Below are positions 27,411 through 36,348 of a stretch of DNA of 39,024 nt, one piece after another. The notes below the pieces were generated by a model that saw nothing but the letters and a program-made list of their open reading frames with translations, made no database searches and had not been told where the DNA came from. This DNA is from Rikenellaceae bacterium. GTDB taxonomy: Bacteria > Bacteroidota > Bacteroidia > Bacteroidales > Rikenellaceae. The position numbers and the translations under genes were made by a program. Every line of letters begins with the position of its first letter. The first letter of the stretch is position 1. The stretch spans positions 1-39,024 of the forward strand of contig JAJBUQ010000022.1 in the NCBI GenBank assembly GCA_020860245.1, given 5' to 3'.

Positions 27411-27989
27411 TAAAACATATTCAGAATCGGTGGTTCCATCCAGGATAGATGTTTCATCGCGTCACATAATTTTTCACCGACAGTGTAAATAACTAGTGTT
27501 TTAAAAACTTATGTTTTCTTGTTAGGGAATCTGAGATAATACGGATAAACCTTTACCACTAGAAAATGAGTTTGTTCAACATCTAGCTTAATGGAATGTT
27601 CATATGTGGAAATAAAATGATAATGAAACAATACATTAATGCTTTGCAGATATAATGCTTAACATACTCATGGCCTTAAATATTTATTGCCGTAATGCCT
27701 CAATAAGTTATTACGATAATAAGTGAATACGTTATTGTTGCATTGTCGCAATGCGACAATGCAACAATGCAACAATACAACAAAACTCCATTGTAATATA
27801 CTAGCAATTAGGCCCGTGTCGTTTAGGTGTGCAAATTATATTAAACTGATTAGTCTGTGAACCCTATAGATAGAATTTATTAATTCAAATAAATCACTTA
27901 TCTCACTCGAAGTTATCTAAATGATTAGTTACGAAATAAAAATACCTTAAATGAAGTTCCTAGAAATTATGCATAGCGAAGTTGACTAT
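27411..27989. other. gene-free stretch upstream of helix-turn-helix pair B
   Basis: No credible gene is visible. The sequence is A+T-rich and holds the palindrome at 27734-27768 with extra CAACAAT repeats. It separates pair B from the IS3 remnant. Confidence 0.5.
27734..27783. repeat. 16-bp perfect palindrome followed by CAACAAT direct repeats
   Basis: ATTGTTGCATTGTCGC (27734-27749) and its exact complement (27753-27768) flank 3 nt. The motif GCAACAAT/ACAACAA is repeated on to 27783. It lies about 350 bp upstream of pair B and could be its operator, or an origin-like site. Confidence 0.6.
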
Positions 27990-28866
27990 TGATATACCCC
28001 CAAAAAGTTGGACGGATTAATATTAATTTAGATAGCATGAGTTCGGTATTGTACCGGGCTCATGTTGTTTAAACTTACTTTAATTCGCTTGTTGTTGTAA
28101 TATTCGATGTATTGTACGAGTTCTTTGCGGAAGTGTTCGACCGATGAGAACTTCTGTAAATATAATAATTCGGACTTAAGTAACCCAAAGAAGTTTTCCA
28201 TTACGGCGTTATCCAGGCAGTTACCTTTACGGGACATACTCTGCCGTATTCCTTTCTCTTTGAGCCGGTGCTGGAACCGGCTCATTTGGTATTGTCATCC
28301 CTGATCCGAGTGTAAAATGAGATCCGTTTTGTCCGGTATTTTAGCAAAAGCCTCTTCGAGCATTTGCATAGGTTGACTGAAAACCGGCCTCTCGGATATG
28401 TTGTAACTTACTATTTCCCTATTGTACAAGTCCATTATGGGTGAGAGGTATAGTTTCTTTCCACCGATGTTGAACTCGGTAAGGTCGATCACCCATTTCT
28501 GATTAGGTCTGCCCGCCAAGAACTGTCTTTGTAACAGGTTATCGGCTATCTTACCTGACTGCCCCTTATAAGATTTGTATTTTTTTAACCGTACAAGACA
28601 TTTTATACCGCACATATTCATCAGTTTAAGTACCGTTTTGTGGTTAATGACATAACCACGATTATTCATCTCTGCCGTAATACGCCTGTAACCGTACCTA
28701 CCCTTATGCTCGTGGAAGATACTGCCGATCTGTTCTTTTTCACGGGCATACTTATCCGGGAGTTTTAACTGCTTTAGATGGTAGTAAAACGTACTGCGAG
28801 CCATCTGAGAGACTTCAAGCAAAACCGCAAGCCGGTGATGGGGCCTTAGTCCTTCGATGGCTTGGG
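27990..28866 (-). mobile_element. IS3-family (IS150-like) remnant
   Basis: One end is intact: the terminal sequence TGATATACCCCCAAAAAGTT begins at 27990, typical of this IS family. The other end, orfA and the start of orfB are missing, and at about 28866 the sequence switches directly to hsdR. It is a one-ended fragment. Confidence 0.75.
28028..28866 (-). pseudogene. IS3-family OrfB transposase, truncated and with an internal stop
   Basis: This is the DDE transposase of the IS. Visible parts are MARSTFYYHLKQL, GRYGYRRITAEMN, the first catalytic Asp in WVIDLTEF, a second in LILHSDQG and the final Glu region [21 protein letters not shown] at 28295-28297 interrupts the frame where the family has Trp (HSDQGWQYQ). 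The N-terminus is lost at the hsdR junction. It cannot encode an active transposase. Confidence 0.85.
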
Positions 28867-30826
28867 CGCATTCCCAAACGCAACATTTGTTGGTTTTACA
28901 GGCACTCCAATAGATGAGACTATTCAGGTCTTCGGGGATCTTGTGGATAGTTATACGATGCAACAGTCTGTTGATGATGAGATTACGGTTGAATTAAAAT
29001 ATATCCCTCGAATAGCAAAAGTTACACTCGATAGTGAGAAGGTAAAAGAGATAGACGCTTACTATAAGCAAAGTGCAGATGAGGGTGCGACGGATGATGA
29101 TGTTGCAGCCAGTAAAAAAGCAATGAGTGCAATGGAGATAATTCTTGGCGATGATGAACGTTTAGATCGCCTTGCAAAGGATATTATTGAGCACTACTCA
29201 AATGCTTGTGAAAACAAAGCTGATGTTGTACAAAAAGCAATGATTGTATGCAGTAAGCGCAAAATCGCATATAAATTACTTCAGAAGTTCAAAAAACAAA
29301 AGCCTGAATGGTTTAAAGAGAAGAAGTCTCCAGACGACAGTAAACTAACTGCTGAAGAGTTAAAGAAACTCTCTCCAATGCCAACAATAGCAATGGTTGC
29401 AACACGTCGTCCAAATGATCCAAAGGATATGTATAACTACCTAGGAGATAAAGCACGCAGTAAAAAGCTGGATGATGCATTCAAAATGGATCATTCAAAC
29501 TTCCGCATCGTTATTGTTGTCGATATGTGGATTACAGACTTTGATGTTCCATCTCTATCATTCCTATATAATGACAAATCACTGCAAAAACAAACTCTTA
29601 TTCAAACAATTAGTCGGGTCAATCGGAAATACGAGGGCAAAGAGTTCGGATATATTGTTGACTATATCGGTATTCGTGACAATATGATGGAGGCAATGCG
29701 TAAGTTTGGAGGTGAAACATTTGGCCCAAGCGAAGATGATGTTCAACAAGCATTAGAGGCTCTAATTATTGAGTTGAAAATGCTCAGTGATGTATTTGCA
29801 GACTTTGACATAACGCCATTTACGGATTCCCAAACAACTCCATTAGAAAGATTAGAGTGTCTGTCTTCAGCAGCCGACTACATAATTACATTGACCGAGC
29901 AACTGAACCTTAGCAATGAAAAAGATATGCCAAAAACCGTCAGTGTGAAAACATTCTTCTTAGCTCACGTGAAGAGATTAAGGACAGCTTATGACATTTG
30001 TCAGCCATCGAATGTGCTCACGAACGAGCAACTCTCCTTGTCGCAGTGCTTTATGGCAGTGGCATCTTACATTAGAAAGACTTCTGGTGAGAAACACGAT
30101 GCAGAGAGCATGAATCGTGTGGTTGAAAAAATGGTTGCAGAAGCCTTGAAGTGCAATTCGGTGGTGAATATTCTTCAAACCGATGTTGAAGAGAATATAT
30201 TTAGTCCTGAGTTTGTGGAACAGTTAGATAACATAAAACTACCAGCCACCAAACTTGAAGTTTTGATTAAAATGCTTCGTAAATCAATCAAAGAATACAA
30301 GGATATAAATAAAATAGCAGCTGAAAAATATGAAGAGTTACTGAATAAAACTTTAGAAGAATACCATAATAGAAGAGAGAGTTTATCATCTATAGAAGCC
30401 ACTGCAACACAAACAGAAGCAGTAGATTCTATTATTAGAAATGCTACTCAACAAGCTTTGGATATACTATCAAAATTAGGGGAAGACAAAGATAGTTTTA
30501 GACAGCTGGGATTGACTTTCGAGGAAAAAGCTTTCTATGATATTCTGATGCATCTACGAGACAAGTATAACTTTGAGTATGGGGAAAATAAAAAGGTCGG
30601 TAGCTTGATTATAAACGACAAATGTAAACTCTTAGCTCAGAAAATTAAAGATTTGATTGATGTGCAATCCTCGTTTACGGATTGGCTAAACAATACGAAT
30701 GTAAGAGCAGATCTGAACCAAAAAATATTCTTCTGTTTGATAAAAAATGGTTACCCACCGCAACACAATGATGAAGTATTCGATCAAGTAATGGAGCAGG
30801 TGGAAAATTTCAAATACAAAAAATAA
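28862..30826 (+). pseudogene. hsdR: C-terminal two thirds of type I restriction subunit HsdR
   Basis: The open frame gives up to 654 residues, but the start is created by the IS junction. HsdR is normally about 1,000 residues. The fragment opens inside helicase motif III (ATFVGFTGTP) and keeps motifs V and VI (DMWITDFDVP at 221-230, QTISRVNR at 248-255) and the helical C-terminal domain. The nuclease domain and Walker motifs that precede motif III are absent, and no hsdM or hsdS is in the element, so restriction activity is lost. Loss probably came with an IS-associated deletion. The long open frame suggests the truncation is recent. Confidence 0.88.
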
Positions 30827-31552
30827 AAACAGCAACCAGAAGTTCTCTACATCACATGAACACAAAATTAAGGTAAGATAACATATTCACAGAGCCCCAT
30901 AGAACCCCCAATTTGGTTAACGGGATTGAACCCTTACTGAACGCCCCTGTCCTTTCCCAGATAAAAGACAGACAGAAAGCACTAGTTCGGATGATTAGTA
31001 AGCCTAACTGTGAAAGTAAGTTTTCACTGCTTCGTACTTGACCCATCATAAATAGTAAATCTTACTAAATTGTTTACGGCCCAATAAAATATGTAGGGCC
31101 CTTGCCTAAAATATGAAGGTTCTTTTTAAATATTAGAGTGTACAATATTAAACATAAAACTAAAAGTCATTAAGTATAATAATCACGACTGAGATGGTTT
31201 TAAAGATTGTCAGATTTTGATTTTTGGAAGATATCATTTTAGCTTAAAGATTCAATAATCCCACTCTTCTATGACATTTTAGTGGTGTCCGCATGGTCGG
31301 GATTATTTGTTTCTGTTTTTTCGATATATTTCTTTCAGAAATACTAACACCCCTTTTAAGTCTATTTTACTCTTGAGCCTCAGATCAAATACCCTATCAC
31401 CGCCATAAGATAAGGTTTTGGAACTGCAGAAGAATTGATATCATACCTGTGCCGCTGAACTGGATATTTTCAATTTCCCAAAGTCTCATCCATTGCTGTT
31501 ATAATTATGTTTAAATCCGCTCCATATTTTAATATTTAAAAGTTAAGATATT
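30827..31552. other. gene-free stretch after hsdR
   Basis: About 725 bp with no convincing gene. A 65-codon minus-strand frame (30852-31049) and a plus-strand piece (VNGIEPLLNAPVLSQIKDRQ, near 30920-30980) may be debris of older genes, but neither matches a family I know. Confidence 0.4.
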
Positions 31553-32152
31553 ATGGATTCCATATTTATTGATAGCAAAACGTTACAGGACCTGTTGGAT
31601 ATTCCTGTTGGATATTATTGAGGAATAAAACAGAAACTTAATGAATTTATTGACAAAGCACAACTTTGAAGACTAAGTAATTGGGGTGATTTAGTAGACA
31701 TCTGTAGAATTCTAAACATCACTAAAAGAACGCTTGCTAGATATCGTGCAAATGGGACTATTAACTATAGCAAGATTGGCGATAAGATCTTATATAGAGT
31801 TGAAGATGTTAGCAAATTCTTATCAAGGAATGAAGAAAGAAGGCTAAAAATCAAAAAGGAGGATAACGAAAGGTTGTATTATTTCCCTCAAGATAAATTA
31901 AGTATTTGTATGATTGAAATAAAAAACATACTTGATGATTTATCAAATATTAATACACCTAAACCTCTGCGTTTATGCGGTGAGTACTATCTTACTAGCG
32001 CAGAACTATCTGAAAAGTTAAGAATAACTAAACGTACACTTTTCAGATATATAGAACTTGGGTATTTACCATATTATATGGTAAGTGGAAAGGCTTTATT
32101 CAAAGAATCAGAAATAGAAGAAATTCTTTTGAATGATTACCGAAAGAAATAA
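31553..32152 (+). pseudogene. fused helix-turn-helix pair (pair C) with two in-frame TGA codons
   Basis: A single frame of 199 codons from ATG 31553 encodes a first-type domain (MDSIFIDSKTLQDLL, then CRILNITKRTLARYRANG and KIGDKILYRVEDVSKFL) followed without a break by a second-type domain (CGEYYLTSAELSEKLRITK, RTLFRYIELGYLPYYMV, GKALFKESEIEEILL). In pairs A, B and D these are two separate genes. TGA codons at 31619-31621 and 31667-31669 break the N-terminal part. The second half (31874-32152) is still open from a TTG. Confidence 0.75.
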
Positions 32153-32282
32153 AAGATTTTAAGGGAAATTAAAAAATAAATCATCATTGGGGCGGGCTTA
32201 AATTTAATGTATTGAACAATAATTTGGATTACTATGTAAATTTGTCTCTTATCTAAAGGTTACCTTTTCAATAATAAATAGA

Positions 32283-33057
32283 ATGAAAATAGCTATTGGC
32301 TGGTTATCTGAAAATTACGACTCTTTATACATCTGCGGGGATATACATGGTGAGTTCCGCACATTACTTTATAACGTCAAACGATATAATTTAGAGAATG
32401 CGGTGGTTGTAGTTGCAGGAGACTGCGGGATTGGTTTCGAAAAACCGGCACACTATGACCAACTCTACAGGAAACTCCTAAGCACTGTTGAAAAACTAAA
32501 AGATTCTTCTTTTGCTGGTCCGGGGTAATCACGACAATCCCAAATATTTCGAAGAAAGCCTAATCTATTTTCCTTTAATGAAAACAATTCCGGACTACTC
32601 TGTCATTCAATTTAAAAATCATAATATTCTTTGTGTAGGCGGGGCCGTATCCATTGATCGCACTCTTCGCAAACAGCAAATGGATGAGAACCGTATCAAA
32701 TATCGAACAATACGAGAATCATTCTGGGAGAACGAAGCAGCGGTTTTTAATGAAAGTAAACTTCTGGAATTATTCGCTAATTATAAAATAGATACGGTCG
32801 TAACTCATACAGCACCTTCTTTCTGTTATCCAACCGGCAAAAGAGGGATAGAGAGCTGGTTGAACATTGACAAGCCTCTTGAACAAGATCTCACTGATGA
32901 AAGAGCGGTTATGGACAGAATATATGTTTGGTTAAAAGAGAAAGGCCATACCGTCATGGAATGGTTTTACGGCCATTTTCATGATTCCAGCATTGAATAC
33001 ATTTCAGGCACAAAATTCACATTGTTGAATATAGATAAACTCAAAGGGTTAATATAA
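32283..33057 (+). pseudogene. calcineurin-like metallophosphoesterase, frameshifted
   Basis: The first frame (ATG 32283) has YICGDIHGE (D20 and H22) and VAGDCGIGF (D47). It goes off frame near 32505-32515 and stops at 32526-32528. The other frame continues with LVRGNHDNP, VVTHTAPSF and YGHFHDSS to 33057. All five metal-binding blocks are present in order, so this is one gene of about 257 residues with a one- or two-base indel. A TAAATTTG -7 box lies at 32237-32244. It may have formed a unit with the AAA+ ATPase gene 85 bp downstream, but that gene has its own promoter. Confidence 0.8.
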
Positions 33058-33089
33058 TACACTTTAACCTACAAGAGCATGGAGCGATA

Positions 33090-33120
33090 TTTGATATTGT
33101 TAATCTAATTATTATATTTG
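33090..33120 (+). promoter_or_regulatory. promoter of the AAA+ ATPase gene
   Basis: TTTG at 33090-33093, a 19-nt spacer and TATATTTG at 33113-33120, an exact Bacteroidetes promoter, 22 nt before the ATG at 33143. Confidence 0.8.
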
Positions 33121-33142
33121 CAATAATTAAAATGTCAATAAC

Positions 33143-34306
33143 ATGAACGCTCGTGTAAAAAATCCATTCCTGATCAGTGGCTATGTTTCGCCGGAATATT
33201 TCGGTGATAGGAATAAAGAGAAGAAAGCGATATTATCCAATATAGAAAATGGTCGTAACACGGCTTTGATCTCACCGCGTCGAATGGGTAAGACCGGGCT
33301 TATCGACCATTGCTTTTATTCCAAAGCCATCCAAAAAGAATATTATACGTTCTACATCGATATATATTCTACCGGTAGCCTGCGTGAATTTGTGTTGCTC
33401 TTCGGCAAAGCTATTTTTGAAAAGCTTAAAGGCAATGGTCAAAAATTCTTTGATAAGTTCTTTAGCGTCATAACTTCGCTTCGTCCGGCTTTTAAGCTTG
33501 ATCAAATAACCGGCAATCCGGTATTCGATATTGGTATTGGGGAAATACTTACTCCAGAGGTATCGATAGAACAAATATTCAAATATCTGGAGAATGCAGA
33601 TAAGCCGTGTATCGTGGCTTTCGACGAGTTCCAGCAAATCGCGAAATACCCAGAAAAGAATATGGAGGCTTTATTGCGGAGCCATGTACAGCGATGTAAT
33701 AACGCACGTTTCATTTTCTCCGGAAGCGAACAGCATATGATGCAGGATATTTTCCTAAAATTTTCCCGGCCGTTTTACCAAAGTGTTTCTTTTGTAGATC
33801 TTCAGCCCATTGCGTTGGATGAATATACAGCATTCGTAAAGACGCACTTTACGAAGAACGACAAGCAAATTGACAAAAACACAATCGAATGGGTTTACAA
33901 TTCTTTCGATGGTCATACCTGGTATATGCAGACCATTTTCAACGCTATATATTCTTATACGAGTGTTGGCGAAACGGTAACGGATCAAATAGTTAAAAGC
34001 TCGGTGGAAGATACCGTGGATATTTATCAGAATGCATATAAACGTATTCTATCCGATATTACAGAACGGCAAAAGGAGTTATTGATAGCTATTGCAAAAG
34101 AACGTAAAGCGACAGAAATAACTTCTGCCGCATTCATTAAAAAGTATGGTCTCCAGAGTTCCAGTAGTGTACAGAGTGCGATAAAAACTTTGTTGGCAAA
34201 AGAAATAGTAGTAAAATGGGATAAGACTTATATGGTTGACGATAAGTTTTTGAGGATTTGGATCGAGAATGAATACGGTCCCGGTTATGATTTTGATCTA
34301 AGATAA
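33143..34306 (+). CDS. AAA+ ATP-binding protein with C-terminal winged helix
   Basis: The 387-residue protein resembles the archaeal-type (STAND-related) ATPases that are common and little studied in Bacteroidetes. The N-terminal NPFLISGYVSPEYFGDR segment precedes Walker A SPRRMGKTGLI (G49, K50, T51). Walker B is CIVAFDEFQQI with D161 and E162, and FIFSGSEQHMM is the sensor block. Residues about 310-380 are a winged-helix-like tail. It is intact and has its own promoter, unlike its broken neighbour. The function is unknown. Confidence 0.8.
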   Translation: MNARVKNPFLISGYVSPEYFGDRNKEKKAILSNIENGRNTALISPRRMGKTGLIDHCFYSKAIQKEYYTFYIDIYSTGSLREFVLLFGKAIFEKLKGNGQKFFDKFFSVITSLRPAFKLDQITGNPVFDIGIGEILTPEVSIEQIFKYLENADKPCIVAFDEFQQIAKYPEKNMEALLRSHVQRCNNARFIFSGSEQHMMQDIFLKFSRPFYQSVSFVDLQPIALDEYTAFVKTHFTKNDKQIDKNTIEWVYNSFDGHTWYMQTIFNAIYSYTSVGETVTDQIVKSSVEDTVDIYQNAYKRILSDITERQKELLIAIAKERKATEITSAAFIKKYGLQSSSSVQSAIKTLLAKEIVVKWDKTYMVDDKFLRIWIENEYGPGYDFDLR

Positions 34307-34329
34307 ACAATCTGGGTTATTACAATAAG

Positions 34330-34518
34330 TTGAGGAAAACTGAAAAAGAGAATAAAGTAATCGAAATTGCTTCTGATTTACACGAAAAGATTAATACATT
34401 ATCACAGGAGTTGCAAAAGGCATTTGAAGAGCAAAATAAATCCAAATTGAACGAATTAAAAGAACAATTCGGAAAAATCAAAACTCACGAATTGCGAGAT
34501 TTGGTTAGAATTATCTAA
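34330..34518 (+). CDS. small coiled-coil protein
   Basis: 62 codons from a TTG start, beginning MRKTEKENKVIEIASDLHEK, charged and helical throughout with no known motif. It lies 23 nt after the ATPase stop on the same strand and may be a short partner gene. The TTG start and small size make it uncertain. Confidence 0.4.
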   Translation: MRKTEKENKVIEIASDLHEKINTLSQELQKAFEEQNKSKLNELKEQFGKIKTHELRDLVRII

Positions 34519-34542
34519 GTTCGGTTCGTTTGCCTATATTAA

Positions 34543-35922
34543 TCAAGGCAACTGACGATCCCAATGCGATCCGTTTTGTATTGTATCTATATCCTCAGGA
34601 ATAAGTAGAAAATTATTTTGAAGAGGCGGAACCGGGTTAATATAAGCTGAAGCAAAATCAACGGTTTCATCAATAATCCAATCTTGGTATGATCTGGAAT
34701 AGGACTGAAAATAATGGAAATACACCCAGCGTAGATTAGAGTTTATCGCATCAATTTTTCCTAATGTAGCCATGATCTTTCTCGCTCTTTCTTTTTCAAC
34801 TTCAGGACCATCAAATGTTTCCATACCGATATGAATTATTCCATTGGAACCTGAGTTAAATTGCTTAATCGCACTATATATCTGACTTTTTATATCTCGA
34901 GCTTTTGCATTTATGGCTTCTTCTGCATTACAATAGCATTGAACGCCAAAAGCATTATATACCTCGGAAACAAATACATTATTGGCTTCGCCTTCTCCAA
35001 CATACACATAGTTTCCCTTATCGCCACAAGTAAAACTAGAATTGTCAACGGGTTTACCTGCAATTAGTTCGACTAATTGAGGAGAGTTATTTTTTACATA
35101 ATTTGTTTCTAAATGTTTTTGAATAGCTTTAATATTGACAAAAGAAAGGTTTATATCTAACTTATCATTCGCAACTATAGTTCCTGCCATTTTTGTCTTG
35201 GGCAGTATATCTTGAAGAATATCACTCAAATATGTATCAGGCAAAGACTCTAATTCTACGTTAAATCTAATATCGAGTAAAGCATTATATTGTATCAATA
35301 GTTCTCCAATATGGGAAACCATTATTTGTCTTTTGGCTGTTTCTTTATACGTATAATCTGCTGTTTTCTTTTGTCTCTTACACTCGATTTGCCAAATTTT
35401 GCCATTTTTAGATACTTCAAAATCTGGACTTTTCCCACTGGACTTTCCTTCCTCAATTATATTAACGTCCCATCCATTGCGAACCCACAAAAGGGCCGTT
35501 AATATTTCAAATAAAATAGCATCTGCTTCCGATGTTCTTTTTTTGAGTAAATCTTTAACCTTTTTCTTTATTCCGCCTATTATCTCTACTAAATCCAAAT
35601 TCATACCGATACGTTTAAATATCGGTATGATGCGGGCTCCCTGGTTGTAATCATATCTATAAGGTTCATGAATCAGAGTATGGATAAGGTATAAGTACCA
35701 ACCTATTTGATCTTTCTGAATTGCTATCAATGTACCTTTCCTAATATCTATAAATGATGGACGGCTACCAAAAATTATACTTATATCTTCTTCGATCTTT
35801 TTTACCCTTTTTGACCATTCATTATCTGAAATAAATGATTTACACCAGTTAAATGCATTGATAATATCTTGGTCTTGAAACTGGTTATAAGTAAACGATG
35901 ATGCTGGTATTCTCTGAATCAT
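34543..35922 (-). CDS. uncharacterised protein with a PD-(D/E)xK nuclease signature
   Basis: This intact 459-residue protein has no family I can name. The middle contains EILTALLWVRNGWDVNII (about 139-156), then SPDFEV with D167, and WQIECKRQ with E180 and K182, spaced like the PD-(D/E)xK restriction-type nuclease fold, with E139 as the usual upstream acid. The N-terminal part (1-130) and C-terminal part (about 200-459) are unassigned. There is no signal peptide. It is the last gene before att copy 3, is transcribed away from it, and has a TATCTTTG -7 box on the minus strand inside the AAGATAT-ATATCTT inverted repeat (35951-35976). A defence or nucleic-acid processing role is inference. Confidence 0.7.
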   Translation of the reverse strand: MIQRIPASSFTYNQFQDQDIINAFNWCKSFISDNEWSKRVKKIEEDISIIFGSRPSFIDIRKGTLIAIQKDQIGWYLYLIHTLIHEPYRYDYNQGARIIPIFKRIGMNLDLVEIIGGIKKKVKDLLKKRTSEADAILFEILTALLWVRNGWDVNIIEEGKSSGKSPDFEVSKNGKIWQIECKRQKKTADYTYKETAKRQIMVSHIGELLIQYNALLDIRFNVELESLPDTYLSDILQDILPKTKMAGTIVANDKLDINLSFVNIKAIQKHLETNYVKNNSPQLVELIAGKPVDNSSFTCGDKGNYVYVGEGEANNVFVSEVYNAFGVQCYCNAEEAINAKARDIKSQIYSAIKQFNSGSNGIIHIGMETFDGPEVEKERARKIMATLGKIDAINSNLRWVYFHYFQSYSRSYQDWIIDETVDFASAYINPVPPLQNNFLLIPEDIDTIQNGSHWDRQLP

Positions 35923-35943
35923 AATTTTGTTAATTGAAAATCA

Positions 35944-36048
35944 ATTGACAAAGATATGAATTGAATTTATATCTTTGCATTAGATTGAAATGCGGCGTTT
36001 CTCTGCCCGCAGACCGGAAGTACAAATTCGGGGACACATCCAATCTAA
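35944..36048 (+). ncRNA. candidate small structured RNA with its own promoter
   Basis: ATTG (35944-35947), a 22-nt gap and TATCTTTG (35970-35977) form a plausible promoter. About 3-7 nt later begins a 69-nt block closed by an exact 8-bp stem (TTAGATTG 35980-35987 with CAATCTAA 36041-36048). Inside are two hairpins, TGCGG-CCGCA (35991-36011) and a CC-GAA/TTC-GG arm (about 36013-36033). There is no open frame. It is a fold-based guess. Confidence 0.4.
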
Positions 36049-36094
36049 GGATTTTGACAATCAGGCTATCAGAGATTTAGGAATCATCACTGTT

Positions 36095-36108
36095 CCCTCT
36101 CTCTCCGC
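36095..36108 (+). repeat. attachment site copy 3
   Basis: CCCTCTCTCTCCGC matches the tRNA-Ser 3' end at 13157-13170. The sequence then diverges (CA becomes AG). It ends element 2 and begins element 3. Confidence 0.8.
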
Positions 36109-36130
36109 AGAAAGACACTGAAAAACAAAG

Positions 36131-36166
36131 AAAAACGCTGTAAGTTGCACACTTACAGCGTTTTTT
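36131..36166 (+). terminator. terminator hairpin just inside the left end of element 3
   Basis: A perfect 15-bp stem (36131-36145 with 36151-36165), 5-nt loop and T-run to 36166, 22 nt after the att core. Confidence 0.75.
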
Positions 36167-36223
36167 CATTTTAGGCATGTGGCAATAAAATGCGGTTTGG
36201 AGCATATTCGCAGTGGCTTATCA

Positions 36224-36255
36224 GGTGTAGGTAAGCCGAAAAAAATACCTACACC
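36224..36255. repeat. GGTGTAGGTA inverted repeat at the left end of element 3
   Basis: GGTGTAGGTA (36224-36233) and TACCTACACC (36246-36255) flank 12 nt between the terminator and the integrase. This is the same relative position as the GTTAGC repeats of element 2, so an integrase arm site or operator is likely. Confidence 0.5.
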
Positions 36256-36348
36256 GAATAAGGCGTTAATGCACTAAATAGCAGTGTTTTGCATCTTGAA
36301 GTTTGCGCTTGATAAAAGTAATTTTGAACCATTAAAACAAGTGTGAAA

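Larger units (their letters stand above)
24351..36108. mobile_element. element 2: decayed integrative element
   Basis: About 11.8 kb between att copies 2 and 3. It has its own integrase at the left end but no relaxase, primase or transfer genes. The contents are a patchwork of helix-turn-helix pairs, an IS3 remnant, a truncated hsdR, a broken metallophosphoesterase, an AAA+ ATPase and an orphan nuclease-like gene. Several genes are broken, and the A+T content is visibly higher than in the core genes. Confidence 0.75.

Noticed and set aside
27753-27783. Short repeats that might suggest a CRISPR array
   Set aside because: The repeat unit is 7-8 bp with no spacers and no cas genes; it is a palindrome with simple repeats.
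27990-28963. A complete IS3-family insertion sequence
   Set aside because: Only one terminal end and part of orfB are present; orfA and the second end are missing and orfB has an internal TGA.
21241-32152. Reassignment of TAG or TGA as sense codons
   Set aside because: murA and lolD end in TGA and rnr ends in TAG with normal gene boundaries, and the interrupted genes lie only in decaying elements, so nonsense changes are simpler.
35980-36048. A second tRNA gene near att copy 3
   Set aside because: It has an end-closing stem but no recognisable D-arm, anticodon arm or T-loop; it is kept only as a candidate structured RNA.
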